DNA of 64,000 nt from an uncultured Nocardioides sp. (GTDB lineage Bacteria; Actinomycetota; Actinomycetes; Propionibacteriales; Nocardioidaceae), in assembly GCF_947488025.1 (NCBI RefSeq), contig NZ_CANKYS010000003.1, forward strand, positions 310,001-374,000. The letters are read 5' to 3'. The notes under the pieces are model-generated. The model was not told where the DNA came from. It saw nothing but the letters and a program-made list of their open reading frames with translations, and did no database searches. Positions 8,069-16,164 of this stretch are shown here, one piece after another; the stretch's first letter is position 1, and every line of letters starts with the position of its first letter. The position numbers and the translations under genes were made by a program.

Positions 8069-9688
8069 ATGGCCGTGGCCGGCGACGTCGACCGCGCACG
8101 CCAGGCCTACGAGCGCGGCGACTGGCCCGAGGCGTACGACGTCTGGGCGCGCGCCGACCTCGCCGGGCTCCCGGCAGCCGACCTCGACGACCTCGCCACC
8201 GCGTCCGAGCTGCTCGGGCACCACGACACGACAGTGCTCGCGCTGCAGCAGGAGTTCCGGCTGCACGAGCAGGCGGATGACTCCCGAGGTGCCGTGCACA
8301 CGGCCTTCCGGCTGGCGATGAGCTGTGCGACCCACGGGGAGCCGGCCCTCTTCTCCGGGTGGTCGGCGCGGGCGCAGGCGCTGCTCCCCGACGTCGGCGC
8401 GGACTCGGCAGAGGCGGGCTGGGTGGCCTTCCTGCGGATGTTCGGCCACCTCGACCGCGGCGAGATCCCGCAGGCGTCGCAGCAGGCCGACCTCGCCACC
8501 GAGGCGGGGCGCCGCAACCGTGATCCCGACCTCGTGGCGATGGGGCTCACCGGTCAGGGGCGGCTGCGGCTCTACACCGGCCGCATCCCCGACGGCCTCG
8601 CCTGCCTGGACGAGGCGATGGTGCGGGTGATCGCCGGCGAGTGCACCCCCATCATCGCCGGGCACGTCTACTGCACGGCGATCGAAGGCTGCCAGGAGAT
8701 CAGCGACTTCGGTCGGGTCGCGGAGTGGGCCTCCGCCCTCGAGCGGTGGTGCTCCGCACAGCCCGGGCTGCTCCTCTTCACCGGCCAGTGCGCCCTGCAC
8801 CGCGGCCAGCTGTTCCGGGTGCACGGCGACTGGGCGCAGGCGCTCGACGAGCTCGCGCTCGCCGCGCAGCGCTACGTCGATGTCGGGTCGCCGGACGCCA
8901 TCGGCCTCACGGCGCGCGAGTCGGGCGACGTCCTGCGCCTGCGCGGCGACCTCGACGAGGCCGACCTCGCCTACCAGCGTGCGTCCGACCACGGCTGCGA
9001 CCCCCAGCCCGGGCTCGCCCTGCTGTGGCTCGCCCGTGGGCAGGACGCTGCGGCGCTGGCTGCCGTCGAGCGCATGCTGGCCGAGGAGGTCGGTGCCGTG
9101 GCGCGCTGTCGCGTCCTGCCCGCCGCGGTCGAGGTCCTCCTCGCGTCCGGGCAGGTGGACCGCGCGCGGTCTGCTGCCGACGAGCTGTCGGCCCTGGCCT
9201 GCTCGGAGGCCCTCACGGCGATGGCCGCCGAGTGCTCCGGGGCGGTCGAGCTCGCTGCCGACGACCCGGCGGGAGCCCTGCCCTTCCTCCGCAAGGCCGG
9301 CCAGCTGTGGGCACGCGCGTCCGCACCGTACGACGCCTCGCGCGCCGGTGTCCTCCGCGGCCGGGCGCTCGCCCGGCTCGGCGACGACGCCGCCTCGCGC
9401 CGCGAGCTCGAGGCCGCGCGGGACTGCTTCCGCCGCCTGGGTGCCCGTCCTGCGGCAGACCTCGTCTCGGCGCTGCTCGCGCCGGTCGCGTCGCCGGCGG
9501 GCCTCACCCCCCGCGAGGTCGAGGTGCTCCGCCTCGTCGCCACCGGCCGCACCAACCCCCAGATCGCAGCCGAGCTGGTGCTCAGCGAGAAGACCGTCGC
9601 CCGCCACCTGTCCAACATCTTCACCAAGCTCGACGTCGCGTCGCGGACCGCTGCCGCGGCCTACGCGTACGAGCACGGGCTGATGTGA
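8069..9688 (+). CDS. LuxR-family transcriptional regulator with TPR-like region
   Basis: The 539-aa protein has a C-terminal LuxR/GerE helix-turn-helix (about residues 470-535, LTPREVEVLRLVATGRTNPQIAAEL and SEKTVARHLSNIFTKL) behind about 450 residues of helical, TPR-like repeats (ALAAVERMLAEEV, ARSAADELSAL). It has no Walker motif, so it is not a full LAL protein. The ATG at 8069 has GAGGAGGAGG 9 bp upstream. Position suggests it regulates the monooxygenase and perhaps the SARP gene. It converges with the copper oxidase gene across only 22 bp. Confidence 0.8.
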   Translation: MAVAGDVDRARQAYERGDWPEAYDVWARADLAGLPAADLDDLATASELLGHHDTTVLALQQEFRLHEQADDSRGAVHTAFRLAMSCATHGEPALFSGWSARAQALLPDVGADSAEAGWVAFLRMFGHLDRGEIPQASQQADLATEAGRRNRDPDLVAMGLTGQGRLRLYTGRIPDGLACLDEAMVRVIAGECTPIIAGHVYCTAIEGCQEISDFGRVAEWASALERWCSAQPGLLLFTGQCALHRGQLFRVHGDWAQALDELALAAQRYVDVGSPDAIGLTARESGDVLRLRGDLDEADLAYQRASDHGCDPQPGLALLWLARGQDAAALAAVERMLAEEVGAVARCRVLPAAVEVLLASGQVDRARSAADELSALACSEALTAMAAECSGAVELAADDPAGALPFLRKAGQLWARASAPYDASRAGVLRGRALARLGDDAASRRELEAARDCFRRLGARPAADLVSALLAPVASPAGLTPREVEVLRLVATGRTNPQIAAELVLSEKTVARHLSNIFTKLDVASRTAAAAYAYEHGLM

Positions 9689-9695
9689 CGGTGTC

Positions 9696-9707
9696 GCAGG
9701 ATCCTGC
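9696..9707. other. 12-bp perfect palindrome between convergent stops
   Basis: GCAGGATCCTGC fills most of the 22-bp gap between the stops of the LuxR-type gene and the copper nitrite reductase fusion. It has no loop and no T-tract, so it is a weak bidirectional terminator candidate at best. Confidence 0.25.
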
Positions 9708-9710
9708 CGC

Positions 9711-12359
9711 TCAGCCGTCCCCCCGGACCCGCAGCACCCCGCGAGCCCCGCGCTCGGCGTCGACCATGACGTGACTGACGAACGGGTAGTCGCCCGGCTC
9801 GTCCAGCACCAGCTCGACGAACCCGCCCTGGGCCGGCACCAGGGGCAGCACCTGCGCTCCCCCGTCGCGCGCCGGGCCCGATCGGCCGCCGAGCTGCCAC
9901 GCGCCCTCGTTGAACACGGTGTCGAACTGTCCGCCGACGACGTGGAAGGAGGAGGCGCGACTCGGACCCGCGTCGAGCACCCAGAGCCGGACCCGCTCGC
10001 CGGTCCGGGCACGCAGCGGCTGGTGCGCGTACTGGTCGGGGTAGCCGTTGAACACCACGGCGTCCGCGTCCTCGCCCGCCACCTTGTCGAGGTCGGCGAC
10101 CGCACCCTCGGCCCCGTGGTACTGCTCGGACTGGACGAGCACGTACTCGCGGTCGACACGGGGCAGGCCGGGCGGCTCGATGACGACGGCGCCGAAGAGA
10201 CCGTTGGCGATGTGCGCGGTCATCGGCATCGTGGAGCAGTGGTACATCCACACCCCGGCCCGGGTCGCGGTGAAGCGGTAGGTCAGCGACTCCCCGGGTG
10301 GGATCGTGCGCATCACCTCGTCGGGCGCGCGCACCCCCGCGTGGAAGTCGATCGAGTGGCCCATCGTCCCGTCGTTGACGAGCGTGATGACGAACCGGTC
10401 GCCGACGCGCCCGCGGAGCACCGGGCCGGGCGCGGTGCCGTTGAAGGTCCACACCTCCTGGGTCACCCCGGGAGCCACCTCCGCCTGCTGCTCGGTGATC
10501 CGGAAGGTGCGCCGGTGGACCCGTCCCGGTGCCAGGGGCGGCAGGACCGGGTCGTACGCCGAGAAGTCCGGGCCCGGCTCGCCCGCGGAGCCGATCGGCG
10601 CCCCCGACGCGTCGTGGCCGTGGTCCTCGTGCCCGGCCGGCTCCGCCGGGTCGCCCACCGCGCCTTCGCCGGAAGCGTCCGGGTCCCCGCCGGCGACCTC
10701 CACCGCGAACGTCATCCCCATCTGGCGGTGCCCGACGACCGAGCACCAGCCATCGAGGTCGCGACCGACGACGCCGACGTCCAGCTCGGCCTCCTCCCCC
10801 GGCGCGATGCGACCGGTGTCGGCACCGGTCTCCAGGACCAGGTCGTGGACGTCGCCCGCGCTCTCGTTGCGCAACGTGATGACCAGCCGGTCACCGGCCG
10901 CCACCTCGACGCGGTCGGGGGTGAACCGCATCTCGCCGGCCACGACCTCGACCTCGACGGTTCGACCGGTGGGTGCGACACCGGCGTCCGCGGAGCCCGC
11001 CCGGCCCAGCGCGGCCGGGTCGACGGCACCGCCGACGGCCACGGCCAGCACGGCGAGCGCCACCCCGACAGCGGCCAGCCCGGTGTTCTGGCCACGAGGA
11101 CGCACGGCGGCCGCCGGGGGTGCCTCGCCCCGGTGACGCAGGCGTACGGCTCGCAGCAGCAACGGGACGAAGCTCGCGAGCGCGCCGAGCACCAGCACCG
11201 ACGCCACCACCCGTACGACGCTCGGCACCGGCAGCAGGCACCACACCAGGCCCACGTTGGCGAGGGCCACCCGCAGCGCCCCCGCCGAGTCGAGCGCGCG
11301 GTTGGCGGCGCGTACGGACGCCGGGCCGCCGCCGAGCACCACCGGCACGAGGTAGGAGAGGGCGCCGAGCAGCACCTGGGCGACGAACCCGGCGGCGAGG
11401 TAGGGCGCGGCGTCGTGCAGCGCCCGGGACACGTCGTCCCACTGCCCCCCGACCGCGACCCGCGCCGACACCCACGTCAGCATCGCGACCAGCCACAGCA
11501 CGCCCGCGCCGACGGACCACGTGGGGAAGCTGCCGGGCGGCTTCACCTGCGCCGCGTCCACCATCGGGCGGGCCAGGACGAGGACGCCGCCGAGGTAGGT
11601 CACCAGGCCGACCGCGACGACGCGGGGCTGGTCCGCCCACGCGGCGGCCGCCACGAGGCCGATCCCCGCGGCCAGCACGGGCAGCGCGGCGCGGGACGCC
11701 TTCTCCGCACCCTCGGCCAGCCGGGTGCGCAGCATGGTCGGCCAGAGGGTGACGAGGGTCCCCAGCACGGTGAGGCCCACCCAGCCGAGCACGTTGATGC
11801 CGGCGTGGGCGATGCGCACCCGGGCGTCGAGTGGATCGGTCAGCCCGCGGGCGAGCCACACGCCCAGCGTCGCGCCGACGGGGAGCAGGGCACCCGCGGC
11901 GAGGTAGTAGTGGACCGTCGGTGCGAAGCGTGAGCGGAACCTGCCGCGCAGGCCCCGCGCCAGGGACGCCACGTGCCAGGTGACCGCCAGCGCCACGGCC
12001 ACCGCGCCGGTCAGGACGAGGAGCCACCCGTCGAAGGCGACGCCGATCGCGACCGCGACGGCGCCGAGGTCGAAGGTCGCCAGGCGGATCGACTGCTCCC
12101 GCCGCGGCGTCGCCGGGCCGCGCAGGAGGGTGTCGGCGAAGTAGCGGCTCCACACGAGGATCGCGTGGCCGGCGGCGCCGAGCAGGAGCAGGTGCAGCAG
12201 GAGCCAGCGCGGCTCGGGAACCCACCGGTGCACGAGGGCCACGACCACGGCCGCCAGCAGCCAGCCCACGACCGGCAGGTCCCGGATCGGCCAGAAGCCG
12301 CGGGTGCCGGTCCTCGGCTCGTCGGCGCGGGTCCCGGAGGACGTCTGCAGTGTCGTCAT
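9711..12359 (-). CDS. Membrane/cupredoxin/copper nitrite reductase-like fusion protein
   Basis: This 882-aa protein combines three modules. Residues about 25-440 hold many membrane helices with conserved His (RIAHAGINVLGWVG) resembling NnrS-type membrane domains. Residues about 470-565 form a cupredoxin with a type 1 copper site (CSVVGHRQMGM). Residues about 600-880 are a NirK/AniA-like two-domain copper oxidase. AniA-type ligands are visible: H668 and H707-C708 and H716 for the type 1/type 2 pair, D671 and H673 near the active site, and H806 in SSFHVVGG. The axial Met expected at 721 (HIANGM in AniA) is Leu (HIANGL). It probably reduces nitrite to NO outside the membrane, with internal electron delivery, but another oxidase activity is possible. 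The ATG overlaps the NnrS-like stop (ATGA). Confidence 0.82.
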   Translation of the reverse strand: MTTLQTSSGTRADEPRTGTRGFWPIRDLPVVGWLLAAVVVALVHRWVPEPRWLLLHLLLLGAAGHAILVWSRYFADTLLRGPATPRREQSIRLATFDLGAVAVAIGVAFDGWLLVLTGAVAVALAVTWHVASLARGLRGRFRSRFAPTVHYYLAAGALLPVGATLGVWLARGLTDPLDARVRIAHAGINVLGWVGLTVLGTLVTLWPTMLRTRLAEGAEKASRAALPVLAAGIGLVAAAAWADQPRVVAVGLVTYLGGVLVLARPMVDAAQVKPPGSFPTWSVGAGVLWLVAMLTWVSARVAVGGQWDDVSRALHDAAPYLAAGFVAQVLLGALSYLVPVVLGGGPASVRAANRALDSAGALRVALANVGLVWCLLPVPSVVRVVASVLVLGALASFVPLLLRAVRLRHRGEAPPAAAVRPRGQNTGLAAVGVALAVLAVAVGGAVDPAALGRAGSADAGVAPTGRTVEVEVVAGEMRFTPDRVEVAAGDRLVITLRNESAGDVHDLVLETGADTGRIAPGEEAELDVGVVGRDLDGWCSVVGHRQMGMTFAVEVAGGDPDASGEGAVGDPAEPAGHEDHGHDASGAPIGSAGEPGPDFSAYDPVLPPLAPGRVHRRTFRITEQQAEVAPGVTQEVWTFNGTAPGPVLRGRVGDRFVITLVNDGTMGHSIDFHAGVRAPDEVMRTIPPGESLTYRFTATRAGVWMYHCSTMPMTAHIANGLFGAVVIEPPGLPRVDREYVLVQSEQYHGAEGAVADLDKVAGEDADAVVFNGYPDQYAHQPLRARTGERVRLWVLDAGPSRASSFHVVGGQFDTVFNEGAWQLGGRSGPARDGGAQVLPLVPAQGGFVELVLDEPGDYPFVSHVMVDAERGARGVLRVRGDG

Positions 12360-13480
12360 CGCGCGACCTCGGGCTGGCGCTCGGTGGACACGGCAGCCCG
12401 CGGCTCGGGCGGACCGATCACCGTGCTGGCGGCCGCGACGCCGAAGAACAGCAGCAGTGCCACCGCGTTGCCGGCCCCGCCGACCTCGCGCGCCAGGTCG
12501 CTGCCGAGCGCGTCGCCTCCCCAGAGGCGGAGGACGAGGGAGACCTGGAGCAGCAGCCACGGAGCCCACATGGCGGGCCGGTACGGCAGTGGCACCCGCG
12601 TCACCGCCGGCAGGATCGAGGGAGCGTGCGCCATGATCATCGAGATCGTGAACCCGAGGAAGACCGCGTGCACCAGCGCGTCGTACGCCGCACCGTCCGC
12701 GGGCTGCCCGGCGACCAGCCAGATGCCGCCCGCGACGGCCAGCCACCCCTGGCCGGCCAGCATGCAGGCGGCCGCGAAGCGCGGGAGGCCGGTGGAGCGT
12801 ACGGTCCGCCGCGCCACGTCGTACGCCGCGAGCCAGGCCGCCAGCAGCAGGACCACCAGCCCGAGCACACCTGCTCCGACACGTGGCCACATCGTCGCGG
12901 CCGGGACGCTCACCGTGACCGCGAGGCCCAGCAGCACCAGCGACGTCCCCGCCCCCGCCGGCATCGCCAGCCGAGCCAGCTCGAGCCGCTCGCCGGCGAT
13001 GGTCAGCACGACGAAACCGGCCAGCCAGGGCAACGCGAGGGCCAGGTCGGCGCCGCCGAGGACGAGCACCGCGCCACCGAGCGCGAGGACCGCGCCGAGT
13101 GCGGAGACCAGGACCGCGTCGTCGCGCTGGCGCCGCCACAGCGGGACGTAGAGCGCGCACAACCCGGCCGCGCCGGCCACCAGGAGGAGGTGGCCCAGCC
13201 GGCCCACGCCCGGCACGAGCAGCGCCAGGGCGCCGGTTCCCAGGAGCGCGGGGGCTGCGTAGCCCCAGGAGGCACCGAGCGCCACGGCACGCTCGAGCGC
13301 GACGAGCGTGCCGACGAAGCCGAGCACCATGAGCAGCCCGTGGGCCTCGCCCAGGCGGCCCGAGGGCACCGGCGCCCACACGCCCAGCAGGGTGAGTCCG
13401 GCGTCGACGCCGACCACCATCGCGACGGCTGCCGGGACCGCCAGCAGCGCGCGCGGCGCGGGTGCCCGCCGCCCGTTCAC
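12356..13480 (-). CDS. NnrS-like integral membrane protein
   Basis: The 374-aa product is almost entirely hydrophobic, with about twelve predicted membrane helices. It carries the NnrS-like signature HAVFLGFTISMIMAHAPSIL near residue 270. NnrS proteins contain haem and copper and protect against or respond to nitric oxide, which fits a gene between a nitrite reductase-like oxidase and a redox-type regulator. The GTG start overlaps the regulator stop (GTGA), and its own stop overlaps the next start, so the three genes are strictly coupled. The family assignment is good; the exact activity is inferred. Confidence 0.75.
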   Translation of the reverse strand: MNGRRAPAPRALLAVPAAVAMVVGVDAGLTLLGVWAPVPSGRLGEAHGLLMVLGFVGTLVALERAVALGASWGYAAPALLGTGALALLVPGVGRLGHLLLVAGAAGLCALYVPLWRRQRDDAVLVSALGAVLALGGAVLVLGGADLALALPWLAGFVVLTIAGERLELARLAMPAGAGTSLVLLGLAVTVSVPAATMWPRVGAGVLGLVVLLLAAWLAAYDVARRTVRSTGLPRFAAACMLAGQGWLAVAGGIWLVAGQPADGAAYDALVHAVFLGFTISMIMAHAPSILPAVTRVPLPYRPAMWAPWLLLQVSLVLRLWGGDALGSDLAREVGGAGNAVALLLFFGVAAASTVIGPPEPRAAVSTERQPEVAR

Positions 13481-14124
13481 GGGAGGCTCACCACGCAGCC
13501 GAGGGTCTCGGGGCGCGGGCGGAGCCCTGCTCCCTCAGCGCCGAGCACGCCCTCGACGAGGCCGAGGTGGACCGCGCACACGACGGCGGGGTGCGACCGC
13601 GCCGCCTCGAGGATGGGGCAGGCGTTCAGGGTGACCCGGTCGCCATCGGCCTCCGGGGCGAAGCCCGTGTGGGCGAGGGCCAGCAGCACGCGCTCGCGGC
13701 CGTCCTCGACCGCTCCGAGCTGGGACCGGAGCTGCTCGCCCCAGGCCCGGCCGCCGCGCACGGCCGCGGGGTCGAGGGTGCGTGCCTGGCCCTCGCCATC
13801 GCTGGTGTCGGAGTCGAGGTCCGAGTCCGTCGCCCGCCCCCGGTCCAGGCCGGAGGCGAGCGCCATCGCGAGGGCGGCGTACTCCGGCTCGCGGGCGAGG
13901 TAGCTCCACGCGGGGCGACCACGACCGCCGCTCCGGCTGGCGATACGGCTCGCGTTGCCTCCCGCCACGATCGCGTCGAGGTGGCCGCGCAGGGTGTTCG
14001 GGTGCAGGCCGGTGCGCTCCTGCAGCTCCCCCAGCGTCAGCGCACGGCCCGCGTCGCGGAGGGTGGCCAGCACGCGTGCCTGGGCGGCGGTGACGCCCTG
14101 CTCATTTATTTCCACGGGATTCAT
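13477..14124 (-). CDS. Winged-HTH regulator with C-terminal cysteines (SufR/COG2345-like)
   Basis: The 215-aa protein has an N-terminal winged HTH (about residues 12-75, LTLGELQERTGLHPNTLRGHL then GRGRPAWSYLA). The C-terminal domain ends with Cys residues spaced C-x13-C-x26-C (NACPILEAAR, VVCAVHLGLV, LGCVVSLP). This layout resembles the SufR/COG2345 group, some of which bind Fe-S clusters. It sits at the head of the nitrite reductase operon and faces the hemerythrin gene, so I infer an NO- or iron-responsive repressor of both units. The 42-bp divergent spacer is AT-rich for this genome. Metal binding is not shown by sequence alone. Confidence 0.7.
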   Translation of the reverse strand: MNPVEINEQGVTAAQARVLATLRDAGRALTLGELQERTGLHPNTLRGHLDAIVAGGNASRIASRSGGRGRPAWSYLAREPEYAALAMALASGLDRGRATDSDLDSDTSDGEGQARTLDPAAVRGGRAWGEQLRSQLGAVEDGRERVLLALAHTGFAPEADGDRVTLNACPILEAARSHPAVVCAVHLGLVEGVLGAEGAGLRPRPETLGCVVSLP

Positions 14125-14166
14125 TGTAGGTTATTCCTGAACCCCATGCCCACCGAGGAGGCACCC
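14125..14166. promoter_or_regulatory. Short divergent promoter between NO-type regulator and hemerythrin gene
   Basis: This 42-bp spacer is unusually AT-rich (TGTAGGTTATTCCTGAA). It contains TAGGTT, a possible -10 for the plus strand, and ends with GAGGAGG, the ribosome site of the hemerythrin gene. It must carry the control signals for both directions. I see no clean palindrome. Confidence 0.4.
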
Positions 14167-14955
14167 ATGTCCACCGTCACCATCGCCAGCAGCCACGCCG
14201 ACGCCGAGGCCGCCGAGAAGGTCGAGCAGCACCACGCCGAGATGGCGGGCCGGCTCGCCGTTCTCACGGCCGGTGTCGTGCGATCGGCACGCACCGACCA
14301 GGCCCAATCCGCGCGGCAGGGCCTGCTGTCCTGGCTGCGCGACGAGCTCGTCCCGCACGCGACCGCGGAGGAGAAGACCCTCTACCCGGCCGCCGCGCAG
14401 ATCGCCGAGGCGCGGCTGCTGGTCGAGGCCATGCTCGCCGAGCACGTCCTCATCCACCGGCTGGTGGGCGACCTCGAGGCTGCGGCTGACCCGGTCGAAG
14501 CCGCCGCGGTCGCCCGGTCCCTCGAGACGCTCTTCGGCAGCCACCTCGCCAAGGAGAACGACCAGCTCATCCCGGCCCTTGTCGCCTCACCCGACTACTC
14601 GGTGGCCGAGATGCTGACCGGCATGCACGAGCTCCTCGGCGGTCACGACGACCACGTCGAGGACGCCCCGAGCGCAGAGGCCGGCCACGGCGGGCACCAG
14701 TGCGGGTGCGGAGGCCACGACGAGGCGGGCCTGCCCGAGCTCGACGTGCGCACCATCCCGCACGCCATCCGTCACGCGACCATCTTCGGCGCGCTGGAGG
14801 GCCTGCGCCCCGGCGCCGGTCTCCTGCTGGCCGCCGACCACGACCCGTTGCCACTCCTGGCCCAGCTCGAGCAGCGCGCCCCCGGCGCCTACGCCGTGTC
14901 CTACCGCGACTCGGGTCCCGAGCTCTGGCGCCTGGAGCTGACCCGGAAGGCCTGA
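14167..14955 (+). CDS. Hemerythrin-like protein with DUF2249 domain
   Basis: This 262-aa protein has an N-terminal HHE cation-binding four-helix domain (about residues 15-165). Iron-ligand candidates are seen in EQHHAEM, VPHATAEEKTLYP, AEHVLIHRL and LFGSHLAKENDQLIP. A His/Cys-rich linker follows (GHGGHQCGCGGH, about 178-190), then DUF2249 (LDVRTIPHAIRH...FGALEGLRPG). Such proteins bind di-iron and are linked to NO or O2 sensing or repair; DUF2249 genes often sit with denitrification genes. I chose the ATG at 14167, 5 bp after GAGGAGG, over an ATG seven codons upstream. It is divergent from the nitrite reductase operon. Confidence 0.85.
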   Translation: MSTVTIASSHADAEAAEKVEQHHAEMAGRLAVLTAGVVRSARTDQAQSARQGLLSWLRDELVPHATAEEKTLYPAAAQIAEARLLVEAMLAEHVLIHRLVGDLEAAADPVEAAAVARSLETLFGSHLAKENDQLIPALVASPDYSVAEMLTGMHELLGGHDDHVEDAPSAEAGHGGHQCGCGGHDEAGLPELDVRTIPHAIRHATIFGALEGLRPGAGLLLAADHDPLPLLAQLEQRAPGAYAVSYRDSGPELWRLELTRKA

Positions 14956-15005
14956 CCGTCCCTCCGGGTGTGGCTGCCACGGTCATCGCGGCGCACGGTG
15001 GAGGC

Positions 15006-15374
15006 ATGGCTGTGACGAGCTTCCAGGACCTGCCCCTCGCCGATCGCGACCACGACTGGGACGGTGACGCCGCCGAGAAGCGCGTGCGGAAGTGGGCCGG
15101 TGCGGAGGACGAGCCGAACGAGAAGTACCGCGACGCCCACGTCTGGTACGACGCGGACAAGAAGGACAACTTCACCGCCTACAAGCTGCTGGTCGCCGAC
15201 GTCGTCGACGGCAGGCTGCGCGCGGTGCCGCGTGGCGTGATGGCCGCGGGCAACGTCATGGCCGGAGGGCGCGGCGGCGTGGACCTGCCTGCGAAGGACG
15301 TCGATCGCGTCAAGAGCCACCTCGCGAAGTACTACGCGAAGATGGGCGACGAGGCGCCCTGGGAGCGCGACTGA
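15006..15374 (+). CDS. Small protein resembling a phage prohead-protease-associated domain
   Basis: The 122-aa product contains DWDGDAAEKRVRKWAG, KYRDAHVWYDADKKDNFTAYKL, ADVVDGRLRAVPRGV, and DVDRVKSHLAKYYAKM. I recognise this pattern as a domain fused to HK97-type prohead proteases and capsid proteins in actinophages, also found alone in actinobacterial genomes. No other phage gene is nearby, so it is either a domesticated domain or a remnant. The ATG at 15006 has GGTGGAGGC upstream. The function is unknown. Confidence 0.7.
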   Translation: MAVTSFQDLPLADRDHDWDGDAAEKRVRKWAGAEDEPNEKYRDAHVWYDADKKDNFTAYKLLVADVVDGRLRAVPRGVMAAGNVMAGGRGGVDLPAKDVDRVKSHLAKYYAKMGDEAPWERD

Positions 15375-15534
15375 TCCGAGCTCGGCCCGGCGCCAGTGGG
15401 ACGGCGTCAGCCCGCCGACTCAGGCGACGTCGGCGACGGGCCCGCGTACGACCGGGGTAGCCGAGCGACTCCGCCATCCTGCTGTTCGGCCTCGTTCAGC
15501 GCCTGCGCGAGCCGGCGACCTGCGCCACCGGCAC
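15375..15534. other. Intergenic region without recognised features
   Basis: This is 160 bp between the stop of the prohead-domain-like gene and the stop of vapC2 on the opposite strand. I see no open frame with homology, no strong hairpin and no repeat. Confidence 0.5.
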
Positions 15535-15915
15535 CTAGACCGTGACGATGGTCAGGGTGGGGTCCAGCCGCGCGATGTCGTCGGGGTCCGACGTCAGGAC
15601 GGCCAGGTCGCTACGTCGCGCGTGCAGGGCGACGTGCCCGTCCACCACGTCGGCGACGCCGGCCGCTCCGCACAGCACTCCGACGGCGCGCGCCATCTCA
15701 GCATCGAGGCCGACCAGGACGACGTCGCTCGCGCCGAGCAGGCGCGAGAGCCGCGCCTGCCGCGACCCGTCGCGCCACACCTGGGCGATGACCGGAGTGG
15801 GGATCTCCAAGGCCCCACCGGCGGCGATCACCCGGTCGAGCAGGTGGACCACCCGCGACTGTCCGCGATCGAGGGCGATGAGGGCGCCAGCGTCCAGGCA
15901 GAAGCCGCGGGTCAC
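15535..15915 (-). CDS. vapC: VapC-like PIN-domain toxin (copy 2), one acidic residue replaced
   Basis: The 126-aa protein is a paralogue of the toxin at 51-428, sharing LDAGALIA, the AQVW-x-x-x-RQARL block, DVVD-x-HV and TSDP-x-D. The PIN acidic positions D8, the DVVD aspartates and D in TSDPDD are present. The glutamate found in copy 1 (VPEVVAQVW) is Pro here (PTPVIAQVW). It may therefore be a weakened nuclease, unless nearby E38 substitutes. The GTG start overlaps the antitoxin stop (GTGA), exactly as in copy 1; longer in-frame starts were rejected because they read through the antitoxin. Confidence 0.83.
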   Translation of the reverse strand: MTRGFCLDAGALIALDRGQSRVVHLLDRVIAAGGALEIPTPVIAQVWRDGSRQARLSRLLGASDVVLVGLDAEMARAVGVLCGAAGVADVVDGHVALHARRSDLAVLTSDPDDIARLDPTLTIVTV

Positions 15916-16151
15916 GGCTCGAGCTGCGCGCTGGCGAGCGCGTCCTGCACCCAGGTCTCGTCCGCGGTCGTGAGGGGCCCGGCCTCGGCGCGCCACTCAG
16001 CCAGCACCTCGGCCACGGACTCGCGTTCGGCCTTCTCCCGCATCGCAGTCGCGACGTACGCCGACACCGAGGTCGCGCGCCCGGCAGCCACCGCGGCGGC
16101 TGCGGACGCGACGAGGTCGTCCGGCAGGCTGACGGTGATGCGGGCGCTCAT
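15912..16151 (-). CDS. vapB: VapB-like ribbon-helix-helix antitoxin (copy 2)
   Basis: The 79-aa product starts MSARITVSLPDDLVASAAAA, like antitoxin copy 1 (MTAKIAVSLPDHLVEEARAA), and shares the SVSAYVA turn. It should bind the tandem CATAC operator that overlaps its start and neutralise the toxin downstream. The ATG at 16151 was chosen because it matches the start of copy 1 and lies in the operator in the same way. Confidence 0.84.
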   Translation of the reverse strand: MSARITVSLPDDLVASAAAAVAAGRATSVSAYVATAMREKAERESVAEVLAEWRAEAGPLTTADETWVQDALASAQLEP

Positions 16152-16164
16152 ACTTTGATCATAC
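16149..16164. promoter_or_regulatory. Tandem CATAC operator of vapBC copy 2
   Basis: CATAC-TTTGAT-CATAC on the plus strand repeats the design of the operator at 659-674: two CATAC sites 11 bp apart, the first including the vapB start codon. Here it also covers the stop codon of the upstream gene (16159-16161), so that gene ends inside the operator. Confidence 0.6.

Noticed and set aside
9696..9707. Strong bidirectional terminator
   Set aside because: The palindrome has no loop bases and no T-tract, so only a weak effect is credible.
7466..10159. Long minus-strand frame under the monooxygenase and LuxR-type genes
   Set aside because: It is a shadow of genes with clear motifs; its translation shows no conserved pattern.
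12360..13379. Extending the nitrite reductase fusion upstream to a 1222-codon frame
   Set aside because: The extra N-terminus is antisense-like Arg-rich sequence through the NnrS-like gene in another frame, while the ATG at 12359 overlaps that gene's stop.
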